Numbered from the stretch's first letter, positions 12,719 through 24,555 are shown. The stretch is DNA of 64,000 nt from Okapia johnstoni (GCA_024291935.2 CM044310.1:78304713-78368712); one strand, 5' to 3'. A program made the numbers and translations. Notes: generated by a model not told the origin, from the letters alone.

Positions 12719-12934
12719 GTTCAGTCGCTCCCCAACTTGTACCCCTCTCTTTGCGACCCTGTGGACTGTAGCCTGCAGGCTCCTGTGTCCACGGGATTCT
12801 CCAGGCAAGAACACTGGAGTGTGTTGCCATTTCCTACTCCAGGGGATCTTCCCGAACCAGGGATCAAACCCACACCTCTGGCGTCTCCTACATTGGCAGG
12901 TGGGTTCTTTACCGCTGAGCCACCAAAAAAGCCT
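12719..12934 (-). mobile_element. Bov-tA SINE
   Basis: Read on the minus strand it starts with the tRNA-like head (GGTGGCTCAGCGGTAAAGAA), passes 'CCCTGGTTCGGGAAGATCCC', and ends with the BovB-like tail 'GGTCGCAAAGAG'. Its left end contains a local duplication of CTCCCCAACTTGT (about 12,708-12,720 and 12,727-12,740) that is not part of the family sequence. Confidence 0.92.
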
Positions 12935-13375
12935 GCCCAGAATGACTACTTGTGTACTTTAATAGAAATTCAGGTATAAATAAAAATGGATCAAGTTCAT
13001 CACATCATCTTCTTCCTGGAGTTCCTTTTTATCTTAGACACAAGAAATTATTAGAAGGGAAAAATTAAAATATTTGAACTACACCAGAATATAACTAAAT
13101 TCTGCCCCAAGAAAAGTCCCAGAAAATCCCAAACCAAGTCTCAATTCTACAGCACACAGCCAACTGCCCCAAGTCCCACTGGATGTTGCATTATGCATGA
13201 AAGAGCAGAGACAAATACAAGTCAGAAGCCACCCACGACTCCAGTCACAAAGTGGAAGCCAACTTACACAGGGTTCCCCACTGCTAGTGATACCTGGATA
13301 CTCACGAGTCCTCCAAACACCATGTTAAGAACAAAGGCCACAGGCCAGAACCCTAACACCCTGGAACAATAGGGC

Positions 13376-13399
13376 GGGGGGGGGGGGGGGGGGGGGGGG
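13376..13399 (+). repeat. Poly-G homopolymer (24 G)
   Basis: An unbroken run of 24 guanines preceded by AGGGC and followed by CCGGG. Long G runs are rare in mammalian DNA compared with A runs and are hard to sequence, so the exact length is uncertain. They can form G-quadruplex structure. Confidence 0.85.
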
Positions 13400-14079
13400 C
13401 CGGGACTCTCACTTCACTTCCGCCTTTGTTGAAAGACAGCTCAGCAAAAAACTCCCTCGGGAAGAGGCTGCAAAGGGCCCAGCATCCAAGGAAGCGTACG
13501 CACAGTCATTTCCCATGGCCTGTGTGTCCTGGGAGCCGCCAGGCAGGGGTGGGAGGACCACAGGGCAAGGGAGGTCCCCTCAGGGACCCGGCTCCCTGCA
13601 AGCAGGGGTCGCTACCCAGCACCTGCGGAGAGACACCTGTGAAGGGAAGAGGGGCACATGGGTGACATGACTAAAAAAAAAAATCATCCTGTTTTTAATG
13701 CTATCCTGGGAAACTTCCGTATTCTTTCCTCAGATTTCAAATGAACATCCAGCAATACAAGAAGTGAAAAGATGCACACTATGTAATAAGAGGAAAAAAG
13801 AGAAGACTATATGTCTTTAGTGTACAAAAGCCTCTAACTTTCACTCACATTTCTAACTTCCATTTTAACATATATTCACACTTATTCTCACAGGCCCGGG
13901 ACAGGCACTGAGCCTCCAGAGGAAGACACAACCAACCAACCCACCCTCCCACCCCCTCACTCTCTACGACGGGACCACACATATGCATGGCCAGTCTGTG
14001 CTGCACCTTTACAAACTGGAGAAGGGAATTTTTCCATTTTTGTAAAGAAGTAAATAAAAACTGAAGACTCTAACGAGTC

Positions 14080-14672
14080 TGTTCTTTCCTTGGGCTCCAA
14101 ATCACTGCAAATGGTGACTGCAACCATGAAATTAAAAGATGCTTGCTCCTTGAAAGGAAAACTATGAAAAACCTAGACAGCACATTAAAAAGCAGAGATG
14201 TTACTTTGCTGACAAAGGTCCATTTAGTCAAAGCTATGGTTTTTCCAGTAGTCATGTATGGATGTGAGAGTTGGACCATAAAGAAAGCTGAGCACTGAAG
14301 AATTGATGCTTTTGAACTGTGGTATTGGAAAAGACTCTTGAGAGTCCCTTGGACTGCAAGGAGATCCAACCTGTCAATACTAAAGGAAACCAGTCCTGAA
14401 TATTCATTGGAAGGACTGATGCTGAAGCTCCAATACTTTTGGCCATCTGATGCGAAGAACTGACTCATTTGACAAGACCATGATGCTAGGGAAGATTGAA
14501 GGCAGGAGGAGAAGGGGACGATAGAGGATGAGATGGTTGGATGGCATCTCTGACTCCACAGACATGAGTTTGAGCAAGCTCTAGGAGTTGATGGTGGACA
14601 GGGAAGCCTGGTGTGCTACAGTCCGTGGGGTCGCCAAGAGTCAAACACGACTGAGCAGCTGAATTGAACTGA
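14080..14672 (+). mobile_element. BovB LINE, 3' fragment
   Basis: This aligns by eye to the last ~590 bases of the BovB copy at 58.86-59.45 kb. Shared segments include 'GCAACCATGAAATTAAAAGA', 'GTAGTCATGTATGGATGTGA', 'GGAAGACTGATGCTGAAGC' and 'GATGAGATGGTTGGATGGCA'. It encodes only the broken C-terminal end of the retrotransposon ORF plus the 3' untranslated part, ending 'GAGCAGCTGAATTGAACTGA'. Confidence 0.95.
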
Positions 14673-14836
14673 CATGAAGAGTAAGACAGAGCACAGCCAG
14701 CTGGAGGGGCAACTCCCACAATAACAACCGCTTTGCAGGGAAGAGGGGCTGCAGGCCAAACCCGTACCTAACGGTGCAAGAGGCCTTGTTCTCCCAGTTA
14801 AATGTGACAGATCCATATTTACAGTCACCAAGTTTG

Positions 14837-14957
14837 GGGGATTTCCTTGGCAGTCCAGTGGTTAACACTCCACATTAACTGCAGGGGACAGGGGTTCGAT
14901 CCCTGGTCAAGGAATTAAGACCCTACAAGCCATGAGATGCAGCCAATAAATTAGTTA
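14837..14957 (+). mobile_element. tRNA-derived SINE, short copy
   Basis: GGGATTTCCTTGGCAGTCCAG head, GGGGTTCGATCCCTGGTCAA box and 'GAGATGCAGCCAATAAATTA' end. Short CHR-type copy. Confidence 0.9.
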
Positions 14958-15697
14958 ATGAAACAAGTTGCAAGTCTCAAATCTACTCATTTTCATATTT
15001 ACTGCTGCTGAGTGCCTACAAAACCTACAAAACCTAAATCCTTTCTCATGATTACCATTCCAAACTCTTTCTAAAACTTACTACTATACATGCACTCTTA
15101 AATTCCTTTCTCTGAATCACCAGGGTCATCTAAATTCTAGCTTTATCTTCCCAGATATCTTCACATTTTATAGGGCTTCACATATCCCCCAGAAATTAAG
15201 TAGGTATGTTCTTCATCAGCCGTCAACATGTCACACCACTGAAAAAAGGGACAGGAAGTCCAGAAGAGGTCCAGTCCACACAGGACGTGTAGCCACAACC
15301 AGGAGAGCCAAGGACTAGTTCTGTGAAGGGCTCTCCTGATTCCTTCCCGTTCCCCACTGCTATTCCTGTGGTCCAACAGCAAAGCTGGGTACCTTTGACA
15401 GACACCTGTGGCCCACAGAGTCCAAAATACTGACCATCTGGTCCTCTCTGTCAGACCGCAAGGTTTTACTCAAAGATAAAGTGTACCTTCATACAGATGA
15501 GTGAGGAAGGTGCTTCTGCTGCCTTTAAAGGTGTACATTAAAGTTAATTATCTATGAAGGCAAATCTACAGAAATGGTAAGCAGACGAGCAAGTGGATGG
15601 GTTGAGAGCAGAAACAGGAACTAACTGGAAATAGGTAAGAGGGATCTTACACAGTAAACCTCGGAAAAATCACTAAATTATACACATTATAAGTCCA
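14958..15697. other. Unassigned intronic sequence
   Basis: AT-richer stretch with no recognised family and no coding signal. Confidence 0.4.
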
Positions 15698-15895
15698 TTT
15701 GGGCTTCCCAAGTGGGGCTCAGTGGTAAAGGATCTGCATGCCAATGTTTGATTCCTGGGTCAGGCAGATCCCCTGGAGGAGCAAACAGCAACCCACTCCA
15801 GTATTCTTGCCTGGAGAATCCCATAGATAGAAGAGCCTGGTGGGCTACAGTCCATGGTGTCACAGAGAGATGGACATGAATGAGCAACTGAGCAC
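15698..15895 (+). mobile_element. Bov-tA SINE
   Basis: GGGCTTCCCAAGTGGGGCTCAG head, 'CCCACTCCAGTATTCTTGCC' and a tail ending 'GACATGAATGAGCAACTGAG'. Complete but diverged. Confidence 0.92.
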
Positions 15896-16197
15896 TCATA
15901 TGTATCCTAAATCTTAACCCTGTGATCTGTGACAGTAGGCAGCTCAATGTGGCTGGAAGGATGTGCACCATGAGGCCAGGCAGTCTGTGCGTGGCCCACC
16001 CACATCTCCAGTGCCACCGCCAATCCCAATCTCTCCACCCTCTACCCACCCAAGTCCTCAAAGGCGAAGGTGTCCACATTCTGGGTCTGGGTTAACCAAA
16101 TAACACCTTGCACTTAGTAACCGCAGAGGTGAACACAGTCAAGAATATTTTATGAGGAGAAACACATCTTCAGCACATTTTCAGTATTCTCTACTAT

Positions 16198-16357
16198 GGA
16201 CTACTGGTGGTCCAGGGTTAAGACTGTGCTTCCACTGCAGGGGCCACGGGTTCAATCCCTGATCAGGGAACAAGATCCCATATGACTCAACTAAAGATCC
16301 TGTGTACTACAACTGAGACCCAGTGCAGCCAAATGTTTCTTTAAAAACAAAACAAAA
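16198..16357 (+). mobile_element. tRNA-derived SINE
   Basis: GGACTACTGGTGGTCCAGGG head, 'CGGGTTCAATCCCTGATCAG', and a tail with a repeated AAAAC-type end ('AAACAAAACAAAACAG') that follows 'CAGTGCAGCCAAATG'. Confidence 0.85.
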
Positions 16358-16417
16358 CAGAACAAAACCACAAAAAAACAAGTTGTACAACTACTCTGGC
16401 ACTTAAAAAAAGAAAAA

Positions 16418-16482
16418 TATATTTATACATATGTACAAATATATATAAAATATATGTATGTGTATGAATATATGGGATAAGC
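16418..16482. repeat. AT-rich simple repeat
   Basis: TATA/TATG-rich tract around 'AAATATATATAAAATATATG', an impure dinucleotide repeat. Confidence 0.7.
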
Positions 16483-16539
16483 TTAACCATAAATGAAAAG
16501 CAATCTTTAAAAATTGTATTTAAAAAAACTTTAATAAAA

Positions 16540-16735
16540 ATAAATTAAGGAGTTTGGGATTAACAGATACACATTACTATATATAAAATAGATAACCAGT
16601 AAGAACTACTGTATAGCACAGGGAACCATATTCAGCATCTTGTAATAACCTGTAGTGGAAAAGAATCTAACATCTGAATCACTGCTGCACACGTGAAACT
16701 CACAGTTTGTAAATCAATTAACAGTTCAAATAAAC
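16540..16735 (+). mobile_element. L1 3' untranslated fragment
   Basis: The sequence 'GGGATTAACAGATACACATT', 'CTGTATAGCACAGGGAACCA', 'CTTGTAATAACCTGTAGTGG' and 'CTGCTGCACACGTGAAACTC' is the well-known 3' end of artiodactyl L1 elements. Plus orientation. The same segment occurs in inverse orientation at 61,573-61,765. Confidence 0.88.
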
Positions 16736-17127
16736 AGAGGCAAGAATCCCTCAGACAGTACTTATACCTCTATTAACATTCCTAAAAGGAATTTATAGCT
16801 GAGTTAAAGTACTGAAGCTGCTAACCCGATAAAAGTTCTCTCCCTCTACAAAATGACCCTTCTGCCAGCCAAGCTGTCTTCCCTCTGCGCAGGAACTGAC
16901 TGCCAAGGACCCCGGGACAGTGTCAGAGCAGACACACAGGACGTCCACAGCACAGCTAACACAGGGGCCAACAGAGATGCTCCTGCGAGAAAGCACGTCG
17001 TCAACACGAGATCGCAGTGCAGCAAGAGGGACGACAGTCACTCCCCACTGTACTACCTGCTGGAGACACAGCCACCCACACAACATATGGCATTTACTGT
17101 ACTGGGAGAGGGGGAGGTTATCACAGA
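16736..17127. other. Unassigned intronic sequence
   Basis: No recognised repeat. A 217-codon minus-strand frame (16,793-17,446) crosses this and the following MIR without domain features, so I treat it as chance. Confidence 0.4.
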
Positions 17128-17330
17128 ACACGTGACCAGAGGTGGGGCTCTGCAGCCAGGGCCCAAGGCCAGCCTCGCCACTCATGATCTGTGGCAGCCT
17201 CTCTGGGTCTCGATTTACTCGTCTCAACAACAGAGGTGAGCGGGTCTCCCCCTCAGGAGTGAACAAGATGAAACGATCAGATCTTGTGAACCAGGCAGAA
17301 CAGCACCTGGCAAGTAGTGCACATTTTATA
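17128..17330 (+). mobile_element. MIR element
   Basis: Near full-length diverged MIR. It has a '...TGTGGCAGCCTCTCTGGGTC' and 'CGATTTACTCGTCTCAACAA' core, the counterpart of 'cctcagtttcctcatctgtaaa', then 'CCAGGCAGAACAGCACCTGG' with 'TGCACATTTTATAGCTGTTC' as the 3' part. Confidence 0.75.
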
Positions 17331-17402
17331 GCTGTTCCTTCAGTGATGGACAGAAGTGACGTGCTCACTAAACACACAGGGGAAAGGGAGTCACAAAGGG
17401 CC

Positions 17403-17535
17403 TGGGGACTTGCCTGGTACCCAGCAGTTAGGACCCCAGGCTCCACTACAGGAGCAATCCCTGGTCAGGGAACAAAACTCCCGCCTGCTGCGCGGCACAG
17501 CCAAAAAAATAAATTTAAAATAATTTTTTTAAAAA
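17403..17535 (+). mobile_element. tRNA-derived SINE, short copy
   Basis: GGGACTTGCCTGGTACCCAG head, 'CAATCCCTGGTCAGGGAACA', GC-rich 'CTGCTGCGCGGCACAGCC' and an AAAAAAATAAATTTAAAATA tail. Confidence 0.85.
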
Positions 17536-17537
17536 TT

Positions 17538-18240
17538 AGGCACAGAACTGTCACACAGCCAGCAATACCACTCCCAGGCAAACACCGACTAGGTGTTCCA
17601 AGGAAACTTAACACACTTGCTCACAGCAGCACTGTCCACTGTAGCCAGAGGTGGAAACAGCCCACAGGTGCATCAACAGATGAATGGAAACAAAGAGGTG
17701 CAGAGCCCTACAATGAAACACTTTTCAAACATGAAAGAGAACAGAGTCCAGTACACGCTACAACGAGGATGAGCCCTGAAAATATTGGGATACAGAAGAC
17801 CAACTGTGGAAGACTCCCTTGACCTGAAATGTCTAGAGCAGGAAATCCACAGAGCACCAAAGCAGAGGAGTGGCAGTGAGGGGCTGGGGTGGAGGAAGGG
17901 GTGGGGAGGGGCTGAGGGCCCACAAAGAGTAGCTGCTGAATGGGGACCGGGATTCCCTTTGGGTAATAAAATCGTCCAGAACAAGACGGTGGTGGGGGTG
18001 ACACAACACAGTGAGTGTGTCACAGGCCACAGAACCGTACACTCGAAGACAGTTAAAAGAGTGGATTTTTCAATGTGAATTTTATCTCAATTCTTTTAAA
18101 AATCACATGAGAATAATGTGAGATGCAAAAAGAGTACATCCTGTGTGATTCTGTTCATAAGAAACTGATAAAACAGGCAAAACTAATCTATGACTAGAAC
18201 AGAATAGATGGTGGCTCGGGCATTAAGGGCTACAGGAACT
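17538..18240 (+). mobile_element. Old L1 3' end
   Basis: Typical mammalian L1M 3' UTR sequence: 'CACAGCAGCACTGTCCACTG', 'CCCACAGGTGCATCAACAGATGAATG' style blocks, and an ending near 18,100 with 'GTGAATTTTATCTCAATTC'. The next ~130 bases ('AAACAGGCAAAACTAATCTA') look like a second fragment of the same class. Subfamily not assigned. Confidence 0.7.
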
Positions 18241-20337
18241 TTTAGGAGCTGCCGGCCACACGGGGCAGGACAACTGCGGAAATGCACCCGGTGGTAGACT
18301 TGAGAACAAGCACTGTCACTGTGGAGACTGCACCTGCAGAGATGCCACTGAAACCATCACAGGCACACGAGTCACTTCCCTGAGAAACACAATGCAGGTC
18401 GGACGGACAAGAGAAATGACATGCTCTGGCTGACGTCAGATCAAGTGAAGGCCCAGAGGCTCCACCTGAGAATGGGCTGCCCCCACAGAAAGCCCCCACC
18501 AGAGCCCCAGAGACACCCTTCCTTGGAAGAGAGGCCAGAGCACAGCTGCCTTCTGTCCTCAGAGGGACCCACTGCTATAAGGCAACCAAGGGAAGACAGT
18601 GGTGCTAAGAGTCTTCTGAAATGATTTTTAGAAGTTTATTTAAAATAAAATCCAGTCAACTTTGTTCTTCAAAATATATATCCCGGCTCCTGCACAACCT
18701 GAGCACTCAGGTTACATGATTCAGTCTGCGGCAGGGTTTTTGCCGATGTTGAGTCCACTAGAGTCTGTTAGGTCGACATCTTCCACTCATCTCCAAAGCT
18801 GCCGGCCACAAAGAAGCCGCTGCACTCAACAACACTTCTTCACACAAAATCCAAACTTGTCTTACCTAAGGCAGCAAAACTGGATCAAAATTCTCCAAAA
18901 GAGAAATAAGCCTACAGTGCATCTTCTCCACCTTAAAAATATCTCAAGCCCCTCCAGCCCCTGGGATCAGCACTAGCCCCTCTGGACACGTCTCACCACG
19001 AGCAGTGGGGGGGCTGCGAGCTCAGAGCCAGGGTCAGCGCGGAAAGGCCACGTCTTCCCTGGACCGATGCCTGCAGGGCAGGACCCCTCTGCTGCCACGC
19101 CACACATTCAGCAGCACAGTCCTCACGGCCACCTGATTGCAACTCTAGATGCAATGTCCTGTCCCAGTAACAACCCTTACTGTTCTGATCAACCAGGAAA
19201 ATGTAACTGTTCTAAATGTCAACACTGAGGTCTACAATGCTCCACACTGTGACAGAAGCAAGAGGGCCCACGGCACACCCCTGAAGACAGCCTGGGGCTC
19301 CCTGGGCCGCCATCTGAGCTGTGTCGGCTCCTGGGGGCCCAATCTGACCTGGGCAAATGAAGAACAAACCTAGTTTTTCAAGTAAACAACTGCGAGTATC
19401 TTTGGTTAATTATAAAATCTAAGCTTTCAAGCAAAAATACTAAAATTCTGGAAAATGTCTATCCCAGCTTCCATTGTGACCAACATGAAATCGAAGGAAC
19501 ACATTCATCCCCCTCACCCTGGACAGAAGTAAGGAACAGAGATCTCCAGAATGAACACCAGGCAGGGGGAGAGTGACCCCGAGAGGTGAGAAGCAGGGGA
19601 GGGAGAAGGCGTGGGCATAGGGGCCTGGAGAGGACGGAGCTGCTCCAGGCAGGCTCACAAGCAACCTGCACAGAGACAGAGCACCAAGGAGCGGGAACAC
19701 CTGCCCTGGACTGACCACTGCTCTGGTCCCACCCAGCAAAGCTGCAAATAAAGAACTGTAAGAAGCCACCGGTTCAAAGGACCTTGACTATCCCCAAGAA
19801 CAAAGCCCAGGGATGTTTACAGTAACATAAAAATACCCAGCCACAACACGGTACAATGAACAATGCCTGGCACACAATCAGAAATGACCAACACGCAGAG
19901 AAGCAGAAAAGTGTGAGTAACAACAGGGAACTTGCCAGACGGACTTGGACTGAGATGCTGAAGACTCACCTGCTAATGAGACAGATGAAGACCTGGAGGA
20001 CTCAAATCAAACTATTGACAAATTTAAATTTCTACAATGTATGACGTAAAATTTTCTAAGACAAAAATATCTGGCAGACATCACAGAATTAAGAGTGGTG
20101 CGCTGAGAGACACAGCAATAAGAAGTGTCCAAAACGTGGACTAGAGGACACGGGGAACCACTGTGCTGGGTGACATTCATGCAATCGCCGCACACACATA
20201 AGTGGATTCTCCAAAAGAGAAAGGGAGGAACAGAAAATCATTTGAAAACAATAACACCCAAGAGAGACACTGCAAACCTACAGACCCATAAAGCTCAACA
20301 AACGCCAAGCACAAGAAACATGAATAAAACCACTCTA
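18241..20337. other. Unassigned intronic sequence
   Basis: About 2.1 kb with no confident gene. The stretch around 19,835-20,110 ('AATGCCTGGCACACAATCAG', 'GACCAACACGCAGAGAAGCA') resembles an eroded internal L1 fragment, but I cannot set its limits. Confidence 0.35.
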
Positions 20338-20630
20338 CACTCCCTGGCAGTTCCAGTGGTTAGGAATTCGCCTGCCTAAGGCAGGGGACACGAGTCTGAC
20401 CCCCTGGTCCAGGAAGATTCTACATGTCTCAGGGGAACAAAGCCTGTGGGCCACATCTACAGAAGCCCGCTCACTCTAGAGCCCGTGCTCAGCAACAAGA
20501 GAAGCCACTGCAGTGAGAAGTCCGAGCACCGCAAAACAAGCAAGCAGCCGCCACTCACCGCAATGAGAGAAAGCCTGCACAGCAACCAAGACCCAGGGAG
20601 GCATAAGTAAAATAAACAAATAAAAATGCT
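20338..20630 (+). mobile_element. tRNA-derived SINE, CHR type
   Basis: Head CTCCCTGGCAGTTCCAGTGG, 'GGCAGGGGACACGAGTCTGA', 'AAAGCCTGTGGGCCACATCT' and 'AACCAAGACCCAGGGAGGCA', with an AATAAACAAATAAAAATGC tail. Near full length. Confidence 0.9.
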
Positions 20631-21309
20631 TTTAATAATAAAGGAAATAGGAAAAATTTTAAAAAGACACTACGCTGCATTATAAACCAAGTTACCTGAA
20701 CTCTCAACAGCCTTCAGAGGAAAAGGCCTGTTCCACACAGAGGGCTGAGGACAAGCAGGACAGCAGCCAGAAGGCTGGAGACAGTGCATGTCAGAACCAG
20801 TGGAGCAACGCCAACAAAAAGCACTTGGAGAACAGGGTCAGCCTGCAAAATACCTCCCAAACAACGGCAGAAGAAACACACAGTGAGGCAGACAGAAGCT
20901 GGAAAAACCCAAACCTGAGTCCACAGTGAGCACACCACAGAGAGGGACGAAGAACCAAAACACGGCAACCACCCAGCTTCTCCGCCGTTGTAACTTCTAA
21001 ATCTTACAGAACTGCTAACTACACCATATAATTTAGGTTACCTAAAAAATTCTTCAAGTCTAGGTTCTAAAACCTTTTAACCTTTTTATTTAAATCTTAG
21101 AAGAAAAGTAGCCATTTAAAGCAAAAATAACACAGCATGCATTCTATAACATGTAGAAGATGTATCACAGCAAACAAGACAGCCCTTGCCGGGAGAATGG
21201 GGCACACCACACAGCGCAGCAGGTGTGGACGTGCTGCTCACAATCCCAGCCCACCCACCACAAACAACAACACACACTCCACATGGCCCAGCCACACAAG
21301 GAACAGTGT
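20631..21309. other. Unassigned intronic sequence
   Basis: No recognised repeat or coding signal. Confidence 0.35.
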
Positions 21310-21775
21310 CTCACAGTCTGGATAAACCTTAAAGACAGGACACTCAGTGAGGTGCTGCGCTCACTCGCTCAGTCGTGTCCGAATCTTGGCGACCCCATGG
21401 ACTGTAGCTCACCAGGCTCCTCTGTCAGTGGGGATTCTCCAGGCAAGAATACTGGAGTGGGTGGCCACGCTCTCCTCCAGGAGATCTTCCCAACCCCGTG
21501 AGGTGAGCAGACACAAAAGGACAATGCTGTCTGACTCCATCACACTCGGTCCCTAGGGAAGTCACAGTCACGGACAAAGAGCAACAGCGTGGGGCGCTGG
21601 GGGCCCCAAGAGTCTCCTGGGAACAGAGTTTCAGTCAGGGATGACGATCAAGTTCTGGAAATGGATGGTGGTGGTGAGGGCTGCACAACAACGTAAATAT
21701 AATGCCATAGAATCATACTTTAAAACGGCTAAAATGGTTTCTTTGTATTTTACCATAATAAAAAGAAAACCCAAG
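21310..21775 (+). mobile_element. L1 3' end, split by a BOV-A2 insertion
   Basis: L1 3' UTR motifs lie on both sides of a SINE. To the left are 'CTGGATAAACCTTAAAGACA' and 'GACACTCAGTGAGGTG'. To the right are 'AAGTTCTGGAAATGGATGGT', 'GGGCTGCACAACAACGTAAA' and 'TTGTATTTTACCATAATAAA'. The L1 is therefore older than the SINE. Confidence 0.75.
21355..21497 (-). mobile_element. BOV-A2-type SINE with target-site duplication
   Basis: On the plus strand it reads 'CTCAGTCGTGTCCGAATCTT', 'GACCCCATGGACTGTAGCTC' and 'TCTCCAGGCAAGAATACTGG', the reverse of the BovB-derived SINE body. An 8-base GTGAGGTG flanks it on both sides (21347-21354 and 21498-21505). Confidence 0.88.
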
Positions 21776-22536
21776 TTGGCAATAATCCAGCTTTAATGTA
21801 GTTTTACTAAACAAGGAAAAATTCACAGAACCACAAGCTATATCATTCTATTTTACTTACCTAAATTCTCTGGACTTTTTCTCCTAATCTAGGAAAATAA
21901 GGACAAATGCCTCCTCTTAATAATTACCACGGTCATTTCCACTACGCTGTGAAGCTGTATCACCAGGGCTCTCCTCTGAGCCACACTCACTGACCAGCAG
22001 TGCAGCTCCCACCCTCAACCCCTAGTCATGAGGTGTCCCTGGGACATGCAAAGGCCCCTCAGCATCCCTTCAATCAACGAAACACTCCTCTTGTCACAGC
22101 TTCATTTCACAAGCAGTCTCATTGTAAAGACTCATCAATCATCATAAATACTCTATCCCAATGTGCTACTCCACAAAGTGTTCGGTTCACAACTCAAAAT
22201 TAATTCCTTAAGCTGGCATATGCCATGATGTTAACTGTTACAAGTTTAATATTCCCACAGCTTTCAACATGACGAAAAAATTTGTTTCTTCCGTATAAGT
22301 CAAAACATGCTTGGAGAAAGAAAGTACTTCCTGTTCAGAGTGCAACTATGTTTACAAAAAGATTGATATTAGTACAATAAAATAGTGGACTATATCCTTT
22401 AGTCTAAAATTTCTTAAAAGTGGCAAACATCCTAGAAAAAATAAATCTACAACAGCACTGAGAACCACACTGATGTATCAGTAGCTGACCAGATCAGACA
22501 GACCGATTACCACGTAAAGGGAAACCACACAGCAAA
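21776..22536. other. Unassigned intronic sequence
   Basis: AT-rich; no family or gene recognised. Confidence 0.4.
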
Positions 22537-23072
22537 CTCAGTTCAGTTCAGTTACTCAGTCGTGTCCAACTCTTTGCGACCCCATGGACTGCAGCACATC
22601 AGGCCTCCCTGTCCATCACCAACTCCCAGAGTTTACTCAAACTCATGTCCATCGATTCCGTGATGCCATTCAACCATCTCATCCTCTGTTCTCCCCTTCT
22701 CCTCCTGCCTTCAATCTTTCCCAGCATCAGGGTCTTTTCATATGAGTCAGTTCTTCACATCAAGTGGCCAAAGTATTGGAGTTTTAGCTTCAGCATCAGT
22801 CCCTCCAATGAATATTCAGGACTGATTTCCTTTAGGATTAAGTGGCTGGATCTCCCTGCAGTCCAAAGGACTCTCAAGAGTCTCCTCCAACACCACAGTT
22901 CAAAAGCATCAATTCTTCGGTGCTCAGCTTTCTTTATAGTCCAACTCTCACATCCATACATGACTAATGGAGAAACCATAGCTTTGACTAGACAGACTTT
23001 TGTTGGCAAAGTAATGTCTTTTGCTTTTTAGTATGCTGTCTAGGTTGGTCATAGCTTTTCTTCCAAACTATA
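22537..23072 (-). mobile_element. BovB LINE, 3' fragment
   Basis: Reverse of the BovB 3' end. The plus strand begins 'GTTCAGTTCAGTTACTCAGT', the complement of the terminal ACTGAACTGAAC, and proceeds to 'CTTTGACTAGACAGACTTTT'. On the minus strand an 84-codon remnant of the ORF C-terminus is still open (22,755-23,009: MPTKVCLVKAMVSPLVMYGC onward). Confidence 0.96.
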
Positions 23073-23319
23073 AGAAGGCCCGAAGTCAAGACTGGTGCAG
23101 TTAAAAGAAAGCTGCAAGGACAAAAATCAATCAACTGATGCACTTCCAAATTCATCCAGTGTGTCAGGGTTTATTTAGCAAGCGGGGGTCAGAGGGCAAG
23201 CCTGTCCCACTGCTGTTTTTAACACAGTCCACAATCTAAGAATGGTTTTATATGTGCATCTGATCCAAAACTAAAGAATATTTTGTGACAAGAGAAGATT
23301 ACATGAAACTCACATTTCA

Positions 23320-23480
23320 GTCTCAATAAATAAAGTTTACTGGAACACAGCTAGGCTCCTTTGTTACATACGGTCTATGGGGCCTCCATGGCAGAGCTGA
23401 ACAGGTGCAATGGAGGCCATGCACCCCAAAGTCTACAACAGTTACTACCTGGACCCTTATAGGAAACCTTTGAGAGATGA
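23320..23480 (+). mobile_element. Ancient mammalian repeat, probably hAT-type DNA transposon relic
   Basis: The sequence 'AAAGTTTACTGGAACACAGC', 'TATGGGGCCTCCATGGCAGA', 'AAAGTCTACAACAGTTACTA' and 'CTGGACCCTTATAGGAAACC' matches by memory a widespread mammalian interspersed repeat ('tattggaacacagcc...ctggccctttacagaaaa'). The superfamily is my inference. Confidence 0.55.
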
Positions 23481-24059
23481 ATTTAAAAAAAGACAAGTTT
23501 GCATGCTCAAAGAGCTACTAAATACTGATGAGAAAGTCAAATACCAAGATGAGAAAGTCAAATCCATATCAGATGCCCACAAAAGGCAAAATCCCTACAA
23601 GTCACCATGAAGTCCTAAGAGATAACCTACACAGAATCATTAATCAGACTGCTGTCAGATGCCATGTGACACAGAACAGGGGTCTGGAAAGCACTGATGT
23701 TCAGGGCACCGGTGCTGGAACCACTTGAGCGGCACAGCTGTGTGCTGGCCGGAGAACAGCTGTCCCCTGCTCCCACTCACTCCAAATGCCCCCAGTCTAC
23801 CTGTGTCCAGCAACAAACACAGGGTTCTTGGTGACTCCCAGGAAGTCACATCCACAGCTCTAATCACCAATCATGCATTCAGAAATGTCAGAATGCTGAC
23901 GGCAACAAGGACTGTGAGAACGAGGCTGTATCTGAACCTGGCAGGATGCCGTGGGGCGGCCACCTCATGCCACTACTACTCTTTCTGTAACAAGCCCAAC
24001 TCTGCTGGCAGTTCAACTGTCTGAAGAAGAAATGACTCTCAAATTTATCTAAAACCTGA
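23481..24059. other. Unassigned intronic sequence
   Basis: No gene or family recognised. It contains a short near-duplicate, AGATGAGAAAGTCAAAT-like units around 23,526 and 23,549. Confidence 0.4.
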
Positions 24060-24225
24060 GAACCTGACTCCTTAACCTCTCACTAAGCCTCAGTTTGGCC
24101 ATCAGTCAAACAGAAACCATCCTGCCAACCACACAAGATCGCCAGGCAGATACCAAGCACTGGGATGATGACTGGCACACAAACAGCTAAGCACCTGACA
24201 AACGTTAGCAGTACGCATTAGCTAA
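24060..24225 (+). mobile_element. MIR element
   Basis: 'CTCCTTAACCTCTCACTAAGCCTCAGTTTGG' is the MIR core. It is followed by 'GGATGATGACTGGCACACAA' and 'AGCACCTGACAAACGTTAGC', the MIR 3' segment. I give these as short pieces of one diverged copy. Confidence 0.78.
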
Positions 24226-24424
24226 AAACTAAGTAAATTCTGGAAGAAAATCACACTGACATCAAAGGGAAAAAACAAAGCTTAACTGCTCCCTAAGCTT
24301 AGGAGAGCCAGGCCAAGCCCCTCAATGAACAGTCGGACCTCATAAACTCAGCGTCAAAGGAGCTGTCAGATCAGAAGGAAGAGTGCGCCGTGCACAGGGT
24401 CATGAGCAGCACTTGCCCCATCAG

Positions 24425-24485
24425 CCCACCTGCACGCACACACGTGTGTACATACACAAATCCACATGTGCACACATGGATACAG
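24425..24485. repeat. Impure CA/TG microsatellite
   Basis: CACGCACACACGTGTGTACA followed by further ACACA/CACATG units. Interrupted dinucleotide repeat. Confidence 0.65.
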
Positions 24486-24555
24486 AGGCAGTCAAGATAT
24501 CACAAGATAACACTGAATTTATACAAGTCACACAACAACTCAGTTAATTGCTACC

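Noticed and set aside
16793..17446. 217-codon minus-strand frame
   Set aside because: It overlaps a MIR element and a SINE head and has no domain; judged chance.
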